Below, in pieces: positions 1-11,480 of a DNA stretch of 64,000 bases. The DNA comes from Branchiostoma floridae (Eukaryota; Chordata; Leptocardii; Amphioxiformes; Branchiostomatidae): NCBI RefSeq assembly GCF_000003815.2, contig NC_049989.1:19737337-19801336 (forward strand), in the 5' to 3' direction. The notes under the pieces were generated by a model. That model did not search any database. It saw only the letters and a program-made list of their open reading frames with translations, and was not told the origin of the DNA. Position numbers and translations under genes: made by a program. Numbering within the stretch: position 1 is the first letter of the stretch; the number at the start of each line of letters is the position of its first letter.

Positions 1-835
1 AGCCCATTGGGAAAAAAGCTGTTTTGGCAGTAGGGGTTGTTTGTGCTCAGCGAAGAAGCTGTGTCTGAAGGATCTGTGTGTTATTATGTGAGTGAGCTGT
101 GTGAAGTGGCAGTGTGTGAAGGAGCTGTTTGTGAAGCAGCTGTGTTTGAAGGAGCTGTGTGTGAAGGAGATGTGTGTGAAGCAGCTGTGTTTGAAGGAGC
201 TAGGTATGTTACATAACCCAGAGGTTCTGGGTTCGAATCAGTTGATATGCCACCGATTGTGTGCGATTGAGAAGGGCTCTTAACACGACTTTCCTCCCTT
301 CACTATGGTAGAGAAAAGAGTACCTAGCTTCGGTAAGGGCCTTCCCTCAGATAGGGCAAAGAACCCACCACACTTACGGAAAAGACTAGGGGTCCTTCCT
401 TCCCAGTGTAAGTGGTTCAAAACCCTAAGTTCTATCAACTATGACCACATCTCGGGTAATTGCTGTCGCATTGAGGTCACCTGAGTTACCACCGAATGGC
501 AGTAGAACCCTGTACTTAAGCAACGCTTATTTTAAGCTCCTCACAATTCAATTGGCGATCCTAATGTATAGCACAGAAGCCTGGGCCCTGACAGCCACTA
601 AAGAGCGGCTCCTGGACGCCTTTGACCAAGTAGCTACCAGCCTTAAGACTAATCCAATCAGCCCGATAAGTCGGCTTAATAGCCCTTCCCAAGGGCACAC
701 GATCGGTGGCATATCAACTGATTCGAACCCAGAACCTCTGGGTTATGTAACACACACAATAGCTTCACACATAGCTTCTTCATTGAGCACAAACAACCCC
801 TACTGCTTAAACAGCTTTTGTCCCAATGGGCTTTC
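1..835. repeat. large imperfect palindromic repeat with internal minisatellite, cut by the window edge
   Basis: Bases 1-65 reappear inverted at about 775-835 (agcccattggg at the left, cccaatgggct at the right). The stretch around 200-270 (acccagaggttctgggttcg) reappears inverted around 690-755. The left arm also holds a tandem array of about 15 bases, roughly 95-200, based on gtgtgaaggagctgt. That array creates a Cys/Lys/Glu-rich open frame which I do not regard as a gene. The true left end may lie outside the window. Confidence 0.7.
210..505 (+). mobile_element. SINE-like fragment with B-box-like motif and conserved body
   Basis: A B-box-like ggttcgaatc occurs near 230. It is followed by a body (cacgactttcctc near 285, aagaacccacca near 360, gtggttcaaaac near 411, cacctgagtta near 477) that recurs at 53655-53960. 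It belongs to the same tRNA-derived SINE family as the better copy at 51776-52034 and sits inside the palindromic repeat. Confidence 0.55.
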
Positions 836-1890
836 GTAGGTCCAAGAAGCCTGACGTGATAGCCAGCCCAGGTAGACAGCCCAGGTAGACAGCCCAGCCT
901 TTTCCGTAAACCCTCCAAATAACTACAGACTGGAAAGAAACAACATACCATGCAAAGCATTTTGCATTTGCCATGTTCCCCTATGCAGTGCAGCAACCCC
1001 AGTATTGTGCTGACGACGATAAGGCATTTTTCGACCTTTATTTAACCTTGATACGTCTTCGGCCTAGTATTTGAACATTGTTTACCTGGATGTCTAACCT
1101 TAATAAACGTAGCATCTCACAGCTTATTTGGAACTTCATCACACCTGAAAACAAGCCAGTAGGTCCCAACTTATCCCATGTTTGTAAAACTCGTTCACAC
1201 TATAGAATATTGAAGCCCCTGCAACACATAAACATAACATACTGTTATGCAAATGAAGACGATGGTTGAGACGAGAACTGTTTGAAGTCGCAGAACACAG
1301 TATTTATGGGCGACACAAATTTAGTACGTCACAGTTCTTGAAAAGGCATAGATTTTTTTTCTTTCCACGTCTTAGAGTCGAAAACTGTGGTAAATAGTAG
1401 AGGAATACGTAAGTTTTGAGGCTGTATGACTTGGGTTACGATGTTTGTTTGGCTGGGTAGAATTTCGCGCACGAATCTGGTTCCTAATCCCGCTACTTCC
1501 GCGTGTCGGCTGCAGTATGGTGACCTCCGCTAAGGGTCAAATCAAAGTGTTTTTTTAAATATGAAAACGAGCAGGAACTTCAAGCAAAGCTCATTTTCCC
1601 ATATTTTGTAGATTCTACCCTGAACTCCAACATATTTAATTCTTGTTGATTACTTTTGCACCCTGCTATAAATTTTTGAGGCGTCGAAACTCCTCACTTT
1701 GGGGTCCTTCACCATGTAAAACTGTGCTCTGCTACCTTGAAAGTCAGATGCCTTCACCTCACCTCACCTCACCTCACCTCACCTCACCTCACCTCACCTC
1801 ACCGGTCCCATAGCCTTCACTTTTGACATATTACCGCCGCGCATGCGTACTAGAAAGTGTTTACCGCCAAAGAGCAGTTTTACACGGCTG
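836..1890. other. intergenic, no gene recognised; CACCT microsatellite
   Basis: No open frame here resembles a known family. A pure CACCT pentanucleotide array lies at about 1752-1801. A signal-peptide exon for the downstream GPCR gene would be expected in or before this stretch, but I could not identify one. Confidence 0.5.
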
Positions 1891-2075
1891 TTTTCAAGAA
1901 ACCTTACTTCACCAGGTTTAAAAATGGGTACCTGACTTCGGTCGGGGAGGTAGTAAAAGAAAAGACTACTTTGACTACCTTTCAAGACTGTGCAGTGCTG
2001 TGCATGTGGCACTGTTGATATATAAGTTATTAACTTCAGCGCCAAATTGTCCTCGTCTGTCAAAAACAAAATAGA
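1890..2075 (+). mobile_element. SINE 3' body fragment
   Basis: The motifs aaaatgggtacctgacttcgg and attgtcctcgtctg are shared with the copy at 56868-57065, in the same order and at similar spacing (tgggtacc, cttcgg, tataagttac, attgtcctcgtctg). Only the 3' part is present here; A and B boxes are missing. Confidence 0.6.
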
Positions 2076-2191
2076 AAAAATAAACTCTCACATATAATTA
2101 CTGTGGTAGAAATTCTTCTCATCCATAAGCTCTGACCCATTGAGATTACAGTCCTAATTGTGCCCTTCACTAATAATCCTTCTTCTCATAG

Positions 2192-2330
2192 ATCCACTGG
2201 AATATGTCAGTGGACTTTGCAAACGCCGTCTTTCCTGTCAGGGAATATGTGGACGGCCCTTTGATGAACCGATGTTGTGTCACTGTGACGAGGACTGCGT
2301 TTTTTTCGGTGACTGCTGTGCAGATTTTAA
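2192..2330 (+). CDS. somatomedin-B exon of the GPCR gene
   Basis: This is a complete SMB knot in one 139-base exon. It begins after acceptor tcatag and reads S-G-L-C-K-R-R-L-S-C-Q-G-I-C before the C-H-C-D and G-D-C-C signatures. SMB domains of vitronectin type bind proteins extracellularly. Splicing to the next exon preserves phase exactly, which is the main support for the link. Confidence 0.85.
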
Positions 2331-5085
2331 GTAAGAAAGCGCCCATTTCTAAAATCAACATTTTTTCTACATTGTAAACAGAAGATAAACGATCATAATA
2401 GATGATTTACATGAATCATTTGACACAAAATCCGATGCCTGCTGTATGAATATGAAGCATATTGCACAATTGGCACGAGCGTACACACGGACACATGTGC
2501 ATACATGGACACACGGTAGTAGTTAATTGTTACAGCACCAAAAACTGACTCATTTGCCTATGCCATAAAAGGGCATTATAATTCGACGTTAGAATGTTAC
2601 TTGCGAGCATTATTTGATTCAAATTTCATTTGGCTCATCTTTTTCTCGTGTGTGTTATGCTATAAGACACGGAACCTGAAATTCAGGATGCCGCTTTAAG
2701 ACAACAATATTCGTGTTTTTGTTCATTCATTGCAAGGTATTTTCAAGAACACAGTCACTTTTATGTACTCAACGAATATGTTGCTGGTGTAGTTCAAACA
2801 TACTCAATGAAAATGAAGCAAAATTGTTTTTATGAGGTTCAGACCATAAAAGTAAACCACCCATCAAAGTTAACATAAGATAAGAGGTACATTTAGCGAT
2901 AGAATACACTAATAGGTGTCAGATACACGTTACCATAAGTTCTTCTGATACCTTTGTCCATATCAGGGAAGTGTGCAGCAGCCTACCGACCAATCAGCGC
3001 CATGAGAAGTGGAAGTGCCTATCAGGTTACTACCCGGAGCCATCCTATTGGTTGGTTGCTGACTGCCCAGACGACTGGGCAGATGACGTCACCAGGGAGG
3101 AGTGTCTAAGAGAAGTGGATCCCTACAACCCAAGTGACCTTATTAACCGGATGCCAGTGCAACATACCTCTACATTTATCCCTTACAAAAACATGTTTTG
3201 TGCTCTTTGTAACAATGTAACTCTGATAGAAACAATTATTTGGAAGGCTTCGGTAGTGTGCTCTGGGTCGATGAATTCTTCCACACATGGTCTGGAAAGT
3301 CTACAGTTGTACAACGATATTGCAGGTCGTAGTCTTGATTGTTCTGGATCGATGTTGCTAGACTTTGGATTAGATTTTGAAGTGTCTTCATACTTTCCAA
3401 GACCATGTATCTCCCAAGAGATCAGCACCTTTGAAGGACATTGTGATACCATTAAGTGCAAGTCTTACCAATCTCTACTTGTGCCGACCTCTCTCTACTT
3501 TACTAAGACTTACCAAAACATACACTGTGCTCTTTGTGAGGGTCTTTCCCTTTCAGCAACTACACATTTGAGTTGCAACTCTATTTCAAAAAATGCTCAA
3601 TGTGATATTAAGTGTATCTCACTAACTCACCTGTTTAACTTCAATGATGACCAGGATGATGAGACCAGACCTGACCAGTGCCCATCAGACACTATATACG
3701 ATCCTTTTGTTGACACATGCCGGCTTCTCTCATCCACTCACGTAGATGATGTCTCTTCAAACAAAATTATCCCTTTTCAAAACTGCAGCAACCACACTTC
3801 TAACTTTACAGCGGAAGAATTCAACTTTCTTCCCAATGGTACTTTAAACAGGATGAATTCCTCCGTGTCTTGCCCAATTAAACAGACAGGTAAAAACTGT
3901 AGCAAACCAACGCTGACTTTCACCGAGGAAGAGTTCCATACCCTTCCCAATGGTAGTGTACATCTGGTGAGTTCTAACGTGACTTGCTCAGCTGAACAGG
4001 TGACCATTCTGAACACATCAGCTTTGGTTTGTGGGGAGTGCATACTTGAGTATTTCCTCAATTTCACGAACGGCAATCATGCGACGAATAGTTGGGAAGA
4101 TGACCAAGGTTGGTTGACTCTGGGCCTTGTGATTGTGTCTGTGGTGGCCGTGTTTGCTTTTGTGGGTTACACTATCGGGTCTGGCAACTGGAAGAAGGCA
4201 CCAGAAAAGCTGAAGGCCCAGATGTTGACATGTATGGCAGTTGCAGAATCCCTTTTTGTGGCCCGTCTGCTCCCCCGTCCCGGAGTGGGGTGTGTAGTGT
4301 ATGGGATTATTCTGCACTACTTCCTGCTGACGGCCTTCACATCTATGAACGCCCTATCTTTGGATCTCTTCCTCACATTTCGCCAGGCTTCAGAACGAGC
4401 CAAACTGCGCACGTACATGCTGTACACCTGGCTTACACCGTTGCTTGTGGTCGCGGTGACGGCGTTTGTGGAGTTCTGTCCCTGTAGCTCTGTCAGGGTG
4501 GGTTACGGAGACCACTGCTGGATTGGCAACCCGACCGGCCGGCTGGTTGCATTTGGAGTTCCTGTCTTCTGTGCCCTTCTGATCAATGCTGTTTTGATCA
4601 CCCAGACCCTGTTGGCCATACGGAAGGCATTTAATATCGCTGACGCCGCCTTGTCTCGCTCGTGGAGCAGTAAGGCCTGGGTATATGTCCGTATCTCATG
4701 TCTGATGGGGTTCACCTGGATTCTCGGCTTCATTGTGCCTTATGTCGACAGCAGGGTTCTAGAGTACATCTTCATTGTGCTTAATGGTTCTCAGGGCTTT
4801 TTACAGGCGCTGTTGCTGACAATGACTTCGGAAGTAATGCAGAAGTGCTGGTCTGCGATCAGGGCACGCTTTGGCTCGGGCGAACCTCATCAGAACAACG
4901 GACGAACTGCTGCTACTGGCAGCCAACAGAGTCCAGGCCCGTGTACAACTGACGTCACAGCAGCCGGAAGTAGTGCAAGTGCAGACATACCCATGACAAT
5001 TTTTGTCGATGTTGAAGAAAATGCAGCCAAAGGCAAGCACTTGGTGAGCACCCCTGAAGTTGAAGAGCACTCACATAATGATTGA
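2192..5085 (+). CDS. somatomedin-B / class B (Methuselah-like) seven-transmembrane receptor, 5' end not found
   Basis: There are two joined exons, 2192-2330 and 2967-5085. The donor is GTAAG at 2331, the acceptor tatcag ends at 2966, and the split Lys codon rejoins in frame. Exon 1 codes a somatomedin-B domain: eight cysteines including C-H-C-D-E-D-C and G-D-C-C-A-D-F. Exon 2 gives about 380 residues of cysteine-rich, N-glycosylation-rich ectodomain, then seven hydrophobic helices from about 4110 to 4830. TM7 has the class B-like L-N-G-S-Q-G-F, and TM3 (A-F-T-S-M-N-A-L-S) resembles Methuselah-type receptors. I see no canonical GPS autoproteolysis motif before TM1. The Ser/Thr-rich cytoplasmic tail ends at TGA 5083-5085. 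Exon 1 starts at phase 1, so at least one upstream exon (signal peptide) is missing from the model. Function: plasma-membrane receptor, ligand unknown. It shares strand with the channel cluster but no sequence. Confidence 0.85.
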
Positions 5086-5196
5086 ATAGTTGCAATACCA
5101 GTATTTCTTTTATCCTCAACCAGGTGTCACTTTCCTCGGGTTCAATTATGGCAGAATTCCATTACACTGGAGCTTACAGATGCGGTCCCAAATTTA

Positions 5197-5202
5197 AATA
5201 AA
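5197..5202 (+). promoter_or_regulatory. poly(A) signal of the GPCR gene
   Basis: AATAAA lies about 110 bases after the GPCR stop codon, the usual distance for a short 3' UTR. Confidence 0.5.
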
Positions 5203-5304
5203 GGTTATATAGAAACAATATTATTTACAGAATTACAAACCTGATGAAGCTATTCACGGGCACTTATATAATTAGCGATTTCTGTCACACCAGAAAGAAT
5301 GAAC

Positions 5305-5755
5305 AGTCCTATCCAAGAATACATGAAATGGTTAGCTGATAGTCGTCACGACTATATAGTGCGCCGCATGTATCCCCCTGTAAGACCCCTGCATGGATAT
5401 AAAAAAAAGCTGTGTCACCATCGGGAGATCGCACAATGTAACTATTCTTATACAACGTCCTTACTGCATTCACAGTTTCTCCAGGGATTCCGTAAGCCAC
5501 AATAATTTCGGCTAACTTCCCTCTGTGAAGAGAGTCGAATGCTTTCGAGAAGTCTGCGAACAACATGACTGCTTCTAAGCTCTTCGCTTTCACCCCTTCA
5601 ATGATCCTTCTCGCTGTTAAGATCTAGTGTTGATCTGTTCTGTCTGAATCCGTTCTATTTTGGTCTCAGCATTTTTTTCTATTTCAGGTTGGATTCTATT
5701 GCGTAACATTGCATTGTAGACTTTAGCAGCAATTGGCATAAAAGTGAGTGCGAAT
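5305..5755 (-). pseudogene. non-LTR reverse-transcriptase relic
   Basis: The minus-strand frame 5593-5309 reads A-D-F-S-K-A-F-D-S (RT motif A region), then L-Y-K-N-S, S-P-D-G-D-T and A-G-V-L-Q-G-D-T, typical of LINE reverse transcriptases. Further upstream on that strand (to about 5755) are pieces like A-A-K-V-Y-N and R-I-Q-P-E-I in shifted frames with stops. The catalytic Y/F-A-D-D block is absent. This is a dead fragment of an element. Confidence 0.75.
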
Positions 5756-5965
5756 TACAACCTCTTATAGTGTTTTATACTACATCTATATATGATATCA
5801 GGAGACCAGAAATCTGTATTCCACCGTGCGTGAATGAACCACTCCGTGTGACCGCAAACTGTTAATCATCAAAATCACCGAGATTGTATTGCAATGTATT
5901 AGTTGGGCATCCTTAGCTGTGCCTGCTGAACAGCTGAACCAACATATGAAGATAAAACATAAACT

Positions 5966-6905
5966 AGAGTTCGGCGACCTCATACCTCCATGAAACATCA
6001 TTTATGCATGGCGATGTTCATTATTGACTAACGTACACATGTCACAAGTATAAGATTCCCATCATTAGTCATTATGCGGATTTGCTATTTTTGTATATAT
6101 TATGCAAATCAGTTCCTAATGTGCATATTTGGTATTTGCTTATGATTCACCTATCATGACTTACATGTGTTACATTTAGTTCAGAAGTTCAGCTATTGAA
6201 AAAAATTTCCTCATTAATTATGCAAATTAAGTCCTCATTTGCACAAAAAAGTATATCATAATGAACATATTTGCCTAAGCTACCTGTCTGCCAAAATTAA
6301 TGGCAATCCATCATTCCTTTCTATAGTTATCCTCTTTGGAGTGTTTTAACAAAAACGCCCCTTTAGTTCCAAAATTGAATGTTAGGGGGCTGAAACTTGC
6401 CCCACTTTGTCATGACGTTAAAAGCTATCTACCACTCATATCAAAACCATATCATGTCCGGTACAAGAGATTACATTAAAAAACTGCTATGATAGAATAA
6501 GCTCATTAATTATGCAAATGTAATCTAATTTTGCATAATTAGTATTGTATCTTGTATAACATTGTCTAAGGTACCTTCTTACCAAAAATTATGAAAATCC
6601 ATCGTTCCCTTCTTGAGTTATCCACTTCAGAAGTTTTTGACAAAAATGACCCTGCTATCCCAAAATTAGACGCTAGGGGGCCCAAACTTATGTCACTTAT
6701 TTCTGAACACAAAAGCTATCTAACACCCAAAAATTGGGCCCACGAATCTAATCACTTCCAGCTTTCATCACACCCCACCAACACCCTAATATGAAACTAA
6801 TCTAATGTATTCAGCCGTTCTTGAGTGATCTTGTTGACAGACAGACAGACACACACACACACAAACGCTGGTGAAAATATAACCTCCATGACATTACATG
6901 GAGGT
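5966..6905 (+). mobile_element. dispersed DNA repeat with cctccatg / catggaggt ends
   Basis: The left end ctagagttcgg...cctcatacctccatg is the reverse complement of sequence at about 34475-34505. The right end carries a small palindrome, acctccatgacattacatggaggt, near 6882-6905. The internal phrases cacaccccaccaacacc and ccgttcttgagtgatc recur at 47050-47105. It has no coding capacity and looks like a non-autonomous element of a family with at least three copies here. Confidence 0.55.
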
Positions 6906-7130
6906 AAAGATACAACATCGCAACTCAAATAGTGAGATATGTGACGAAAGATGAGACAAAAGGAGAACACCAAAGAAATTTTCCTCCGACCAATTTTTTT
7001 CAACGTAGCAAACACGGTTTTCATCCCAACATTCATAATGTATGACGGTGAATTTTAGAAAGTAGCTATGACAACAACAAAAGAACAGCAGTCACATTTA
7101 CGTAATAGCAGGCGAGGAAATAGCTATAAT

Positions 7131-7265
7131 ATTTAATTTAATTTAATTTAATTTAATTTAATTTAATTTAATTTAATTTAATTTAATTTAATTTAATTTA
7201 ATTTAATTTAATTTAATTTAATTTAATTTAATTTAATTTAATTTAATTTAATTTAATTTAATTTT
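7131..7265. repeat. ATTTA pentanucleotide satellite
   Basis: An uninterrupted atttaattta array spans about 135 bases (some 27 units), flanked by AT-rich unique sequence. Simple repeat. Confidence 0.95.
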
Positions 7266-8200
7266 TATTTAACCAAGATGGTATTTTAAAGTGGACATTA
7301 AAAAAATATAAGACGACACGACATTCGTTTCCATTTCTTTTTAAGTTTATATACCATACTTTTAATTGAAATTTCAATATTTCGCTGATATCGCTGGTAT
7401 CGCTGATATCGCTGGTCGATATCATGTATTATATTCGTACCTAACTGATTTTACACGTACTTTTATCTTAATGATTTGCCTTGTTGGACATTAATCAAAT
7501 GCGTTTGTTTTAATGTGATATTGCAACTGCAATTCAGCCGTCAGGCTGCGAATGTAGCGATATGTTTTTGCTCAATAAACCATTACACAAATTCGTATAT
7601 CGCTCTTTTTGATTGCAACCTACTACGTGACTGTGTATGATTATCAGGTCGTACAAGTTATGCCAAGGGCCCAAACTGGACCTAGTCTTGCAGGTTTAGG
7701 GAACGACAAGTATGATATTAATGATAGCAGAACACATTAAAATAGATTAGTACTGAGCATAAATCGTGTATTTTTATTTCATTATTTTCTTTGCAATCAG
7801 GTTCGTAGGGCCTGATGTTGTACCATCATGAAGATGAAGAGCGGCCCATAGTGATAACTGTAGCAGCTTTTATTCTCCTTAAGTCAGAAACATCAAGCTT
7901 AGGCAAGCTTGATGTTTCTGACTTCACTGACTCAATAAGCGAAGCAGGGGTTACGAGGATATACACTTTAGTCCATGGTTTCCATGAACAGCCCAACCAG
8001 GCGAACATTTGGACATGTGACCCTAGCACAAGTCAGATTGCGATTCTTAAGGCCATGTTGATTTTATCTTATGCATGACATCCTTGCACCAATTTTCTCG
8101 GCCGTTTACAAAAACGTTTTCAACCTTGCAATACTGTAAAACATGTAAATACTGTAAAACAGCTACAAAATGACCAAATATATAAGAATATTACTGTTAA
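7266..8200. other. intergenic, no gene; includes a perfect 18-base hairpin
   Basis: No gene is recognised. At about 7883-7922, gtcagaaacatcaagctt and its exact inverse flank a four-base loop. The flanking text (gcgaagcaggggttacgagga) recurs at about 50560-50580, so this is part of a dispersed repeat. Short tandem gatatcgctgg units lie at 7383-7420. Confidence 0.6.
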
Positions 8201-8285
8201 ATATGCATGTGAGATGTGAGAAAGTAAGTAAAGGCACTCGTCGGTCTCGCAGGACCATGAGTAGTACTAATTCTACACAATGTAC

Positions 8286-9548
8286 TTATTGTTTGTTTTT
8301 ACGTTTTGAGCGTCTCTGTTCTGATGCAAGTCTCTGCTTTGCTTCCCCCCGTTTTAGTCCCTCCTTGACTTCCTGTCTCCAAAGAGTTCCGTTTGCTGCA
8401 AGTGACTCCCATGTGTTAATGCTCATGTCAAGGGCCTTTAAGTCCCGTTTGATAACATCCTTAAAACGTAGGTGGGGACGGCCACGTGTTCTTGTCCCAG
8501 TAGCCAGTTCACTGTACAATAAATCCTTTGGAATCCTCCCATCTGGCATACGGCACACATGCCCAATCCAGCGAAGTCTTCGCTGCGTCAGCAGTGTGTA
8601 CATACTAGGAATATTAGCACGTGTGAGTACATCTACATTGGTGACATAATCACTCCACTTGATATGAAGGATTCTACGCAAGCAACGCATGTGAAATGTG
8701 TTGAGTTTCCTTTCCTGACTTGTGTATAGGGACCATGTTTCGCTGCCATAAAGCAGAACACTGAGAACACACGCCCTATAAACAGCAACCTTTGTGTGAA
8801 TTGTGAGTTTCTGATTTCCCCAGACTCTCTTTTGTAGTCTGGCAAAAGTAGTTGCTGCTCGTCCTATTTTACAATTTATTTCAGCTTCCAGGGAGAGGTT
8901 GTCTGTCACAGTGGACCCTAGGTAAGTAAACTTGGGAACCACTTCTAACTCATAATTGTTGATGGTGACTGCTGGGGGGTGATCCACTCCCTGGCACATC
9001 ACTTGTGTTTTCTTTATACTTATGGTCAAGCTGAAGTCCTGACAGGCAGCAGAGAATTTGTCCAACAGTGTTTGTAGTTTGTTCACAGAGTGAGCTGCCA
9101 GTGCAGCATCATCTGCAAATAGAAGATCTCTGATAAGTACTTCACGGATTTTGGTTTTGGCTTTAAGTCTGGCCAAGTTGAAAAGTTTCCCATCTGATCT
9201 GGTATGGAGGTAAACTCCTTCGGCTGAAGAGCCGAAAGCATGTTTCAGCATGACTGCAAAGAAAATGCCGAACAAGGTAGGGGCCAATACGCAACCCTGC
9301 TTTACCCCGCTGCGGATGTCAAAAGCTTCAGAGGACGATCCATCAAACTGGATGATTCCTTTCATACCTGTGTGAAAGGACTGGATCATTCTGAGAAGTT
9401 TTGGAGGGCATCCGATCTTGGCAAGTGTTTTGAATAGGCCATCTCTGCTGACAAGATCAAAAGCTTTTGTTAGATCTATGAACGCAATATAAAGGGGTTG
9501 TCTCTGTTCTCTGCATTTTTCTTGTAACTGTCGGAGGGAGAATATCAT
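8286..9548 (-). pseudogene. 5'-truncated non-LTR retrotransposon reverse transcriptase
   Basis: There is one open frame of 420 codons on the minus strand. It starts inside the RT domain (F-I-D-L-T-K-A-F-D, motif A), continues with S-G-V-K-Q-G-C-V-L-A-P-T, then the catalytic F-A-D-D-A-A, and ends with a C-terminal region (L-R-W-I-G-H-V, R-G-R-P) typical of invertebrate LINEs. The endonuclease and the N-terminal half of RT are missing, so it is a 5'-truncated insertion. The long intact frame suggests a fairly recent copy. I do not assign a clade with confidence (possibly RTE-like). Confidence 0.85.
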
Positions 9549-9846
9549 GTCAATGAAAACTTGTCATAGAATAAAAGTCAATTCAAAGGTCAATGAAGAA
9601 CAAAAAGAAGAATCTATCGTTCGGTAGTCCATACTTTGTGTGGTCATTAGTTCAACCTTCCTGGCCGCTTAGGTTCCATAATGAAGGCAGTTTTTTATGG
9701 CCGAACTTTAATTGCCACGCTCAAGTCAATTTCGGGGTTCCCAGAGGATGTCATCCATATAATCTAATCAACGCAGCATAACTATAGAAATCACAAAAGA
9801 CACCACGCCGTGTCCTGATACCATAAACGTCAGTTGACCTTTATGC

Positions 9847-10284
9847 CCCCCTTCACACGAGAGCACGAATGAGCCGGAATGCCGTCGGAATGAGAATTAT
9901 TTTCTATTCCTGGCAATTCATGGCAATTCGTACTGTGTTCTAATTGCATTCCAGCTATTTGTGCCCGTTCTTTTGGCTAGCCCGAAAGTTTATGTCGAGG
10001 TGCATTCGAAGTGGAGAAATATCGAATGGCTTTCATAGTGAATTCTAAGTGCATAAAAGTATTCCGTCTGACCGCATTCCGCGGCATTCCAACATTATTC
10101 GAAACATTCTTATCTCATTTGATGGAGAACCGAAACGGCAAGCCATCTCGAATCCTGCCAGAATGTGGCCGAAAGAATGTCTGGAATGTAGTCGGAATGT
10201 CTAGAATACACTACGAATGCACACGAATAGAAAATAATTTTCATTCTGACGTCTTTCTGGCTCATTCCTTCTCGTGTGAAGGGG
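9847..10284. mobile_element. MITE-like inverted-repeat element, about 440 bases
   Basis: The left end ccccttcacacgagagcacg and the inverted right end match over about 60 bases with a few changes, including the shared aattattttctattc. The interior is rich in GGAATG / CATTCC motifs. It has no coding capacity. Confidence 0.7.
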
Positions 10285-10437
10285 ATATATAAGGCCCATT
10301 TGGAATTCCCCCCCGAATGGCTCCGAATGTGGCACGAAATTTTCAAATAATTCATTCCCGCTGGTTCTGCTTGATTCCTGCTGATTCGGTTTCAGCGTGA
10401 AGGCCCTATTACTGCTTCACTGATCATCAGCCATCAC

Positions 10438-10657
10438 TGCACTTGCGTCAAGCTTGCGTCGCTGCGGGGTTCCTTTATTGCGTCACTCTTTTGTTATTTT
10501 CTCCGATTTTATATTATTTAGATATTGCGTAATACGTAATAGTATGACTTAGAAGACAAAAAAGTACACAAAAAGCCAGAAAATTTGTTCTTTATCTCTG
10601 AAATCCGTTGAGTATCTTTCGAACCCCGCAGTGACGCAAGCTTGCAGTGTGAGTGCA
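10438..10657. mobile_element. MITE-like inverted-repeat element, about 220 bases
   Basis: Arms of about 30 bases face each other: left acttgcgtcaagcttgcgtc...gcggggttc, right gaaccccgcagtgacgcaag. The interior is AT-rich and non-coding. Confidence 0.65.
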
Positions 10658-10959
10658 CCTTTGCCTAGCCGCACCCCTGTATCCTAGATACATGCCAAGG
10701 CAACAGCATACGCTACACGACCCTATATTAATTGGTTGGTGCATTGAAATGGCAGGTTAGCAATTAAAGCAGAGGGCCCCAGACAAATGTACAGGTACAT
10801 TATAATCGTCACGTATACATGTTCAAAATTGATCAAGCAAATGTGAGACCTCATTAGAAAAAGGTGTATTGTTTTGTGATAGAATGTTTGGAACATGGTG
10901 TTAAACATTGTGTACAGTATGTGCTGCAAAAATGAGATATACGATCAAGCAGTTAGACT

Positions 10960-11045
10960 ACAAACACATAGACAGACAGACAGACAGACACGCACACACA
11001 CACACACACATATACACGCACGCACACACACAAACAAACACAGAA
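10960..11045. repeat. GACA and CA microsatellite
   Basis: A gacagacagaca run passes into an imperfect CA array. Simple repeat. Confidence 0.9.
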
Positions 11046-11410
11046 AAACATACACAAACACATTCGTAAGTCTAGTATTAAAGTATTACATCAAAACCAT
11101 GTATTAGCTTTCTTCAAAGTACAGGTGAACAATGCAATTCCGTGTGATGTACAGATCAATGGACTAGGCAGGTATGCAGCTACAGATCATATGACGATTC
11201 TGCTCACTGGACTGTGTCTAACACTGACATTGTTTAGACCTACTGACGTCAATCAATAGGCCAACATTACATTGCTCACTAGTAACGTTCGGAAACCTAC
11301 TAATAGCCTCTTCGATAATGCCGTACAGCGTTTGTCCAGACTGTATCATGATATACAGTTCCTTGTTATAGCATGATTGTATTCTACTTGTTGGAAACGA
11401 GCTGATCGCG

Positions 11411-11480
11411 ATGGGGATTCGCCTGTGTGCTGCTGGATTTACTTGTTGCATTCTGGCTGTCAGTGTCTTCAGTCAGACAG
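11411..11480 (+). CDS. gene 1 exon 1: signal peptide
   Basis: Starts at ATG in gcgATGG context (G at +4). It reads a hydrophobic leader rich in Ala/Cys/Leu/Val, ending S-Q-T before donor GTACGG. It closes at phase 1, the same phase used by the first exons of genes 2 and 3. I see no convincing acceptor just upstream, so this may be the first exon. Confidence 0.7.

Noticed and set aside
92-283. Cys/Lys/Glu-rich repeated peptide frame
   Set aside because: Produced by a 15-base minisatellite inside a palindromic repeat; no signal peptide, splice partners or family.
3183-5070. Minus-strand frames over the GPCR exon
   Set aside because: Antisense shadows of a long coding exon; no independent features.
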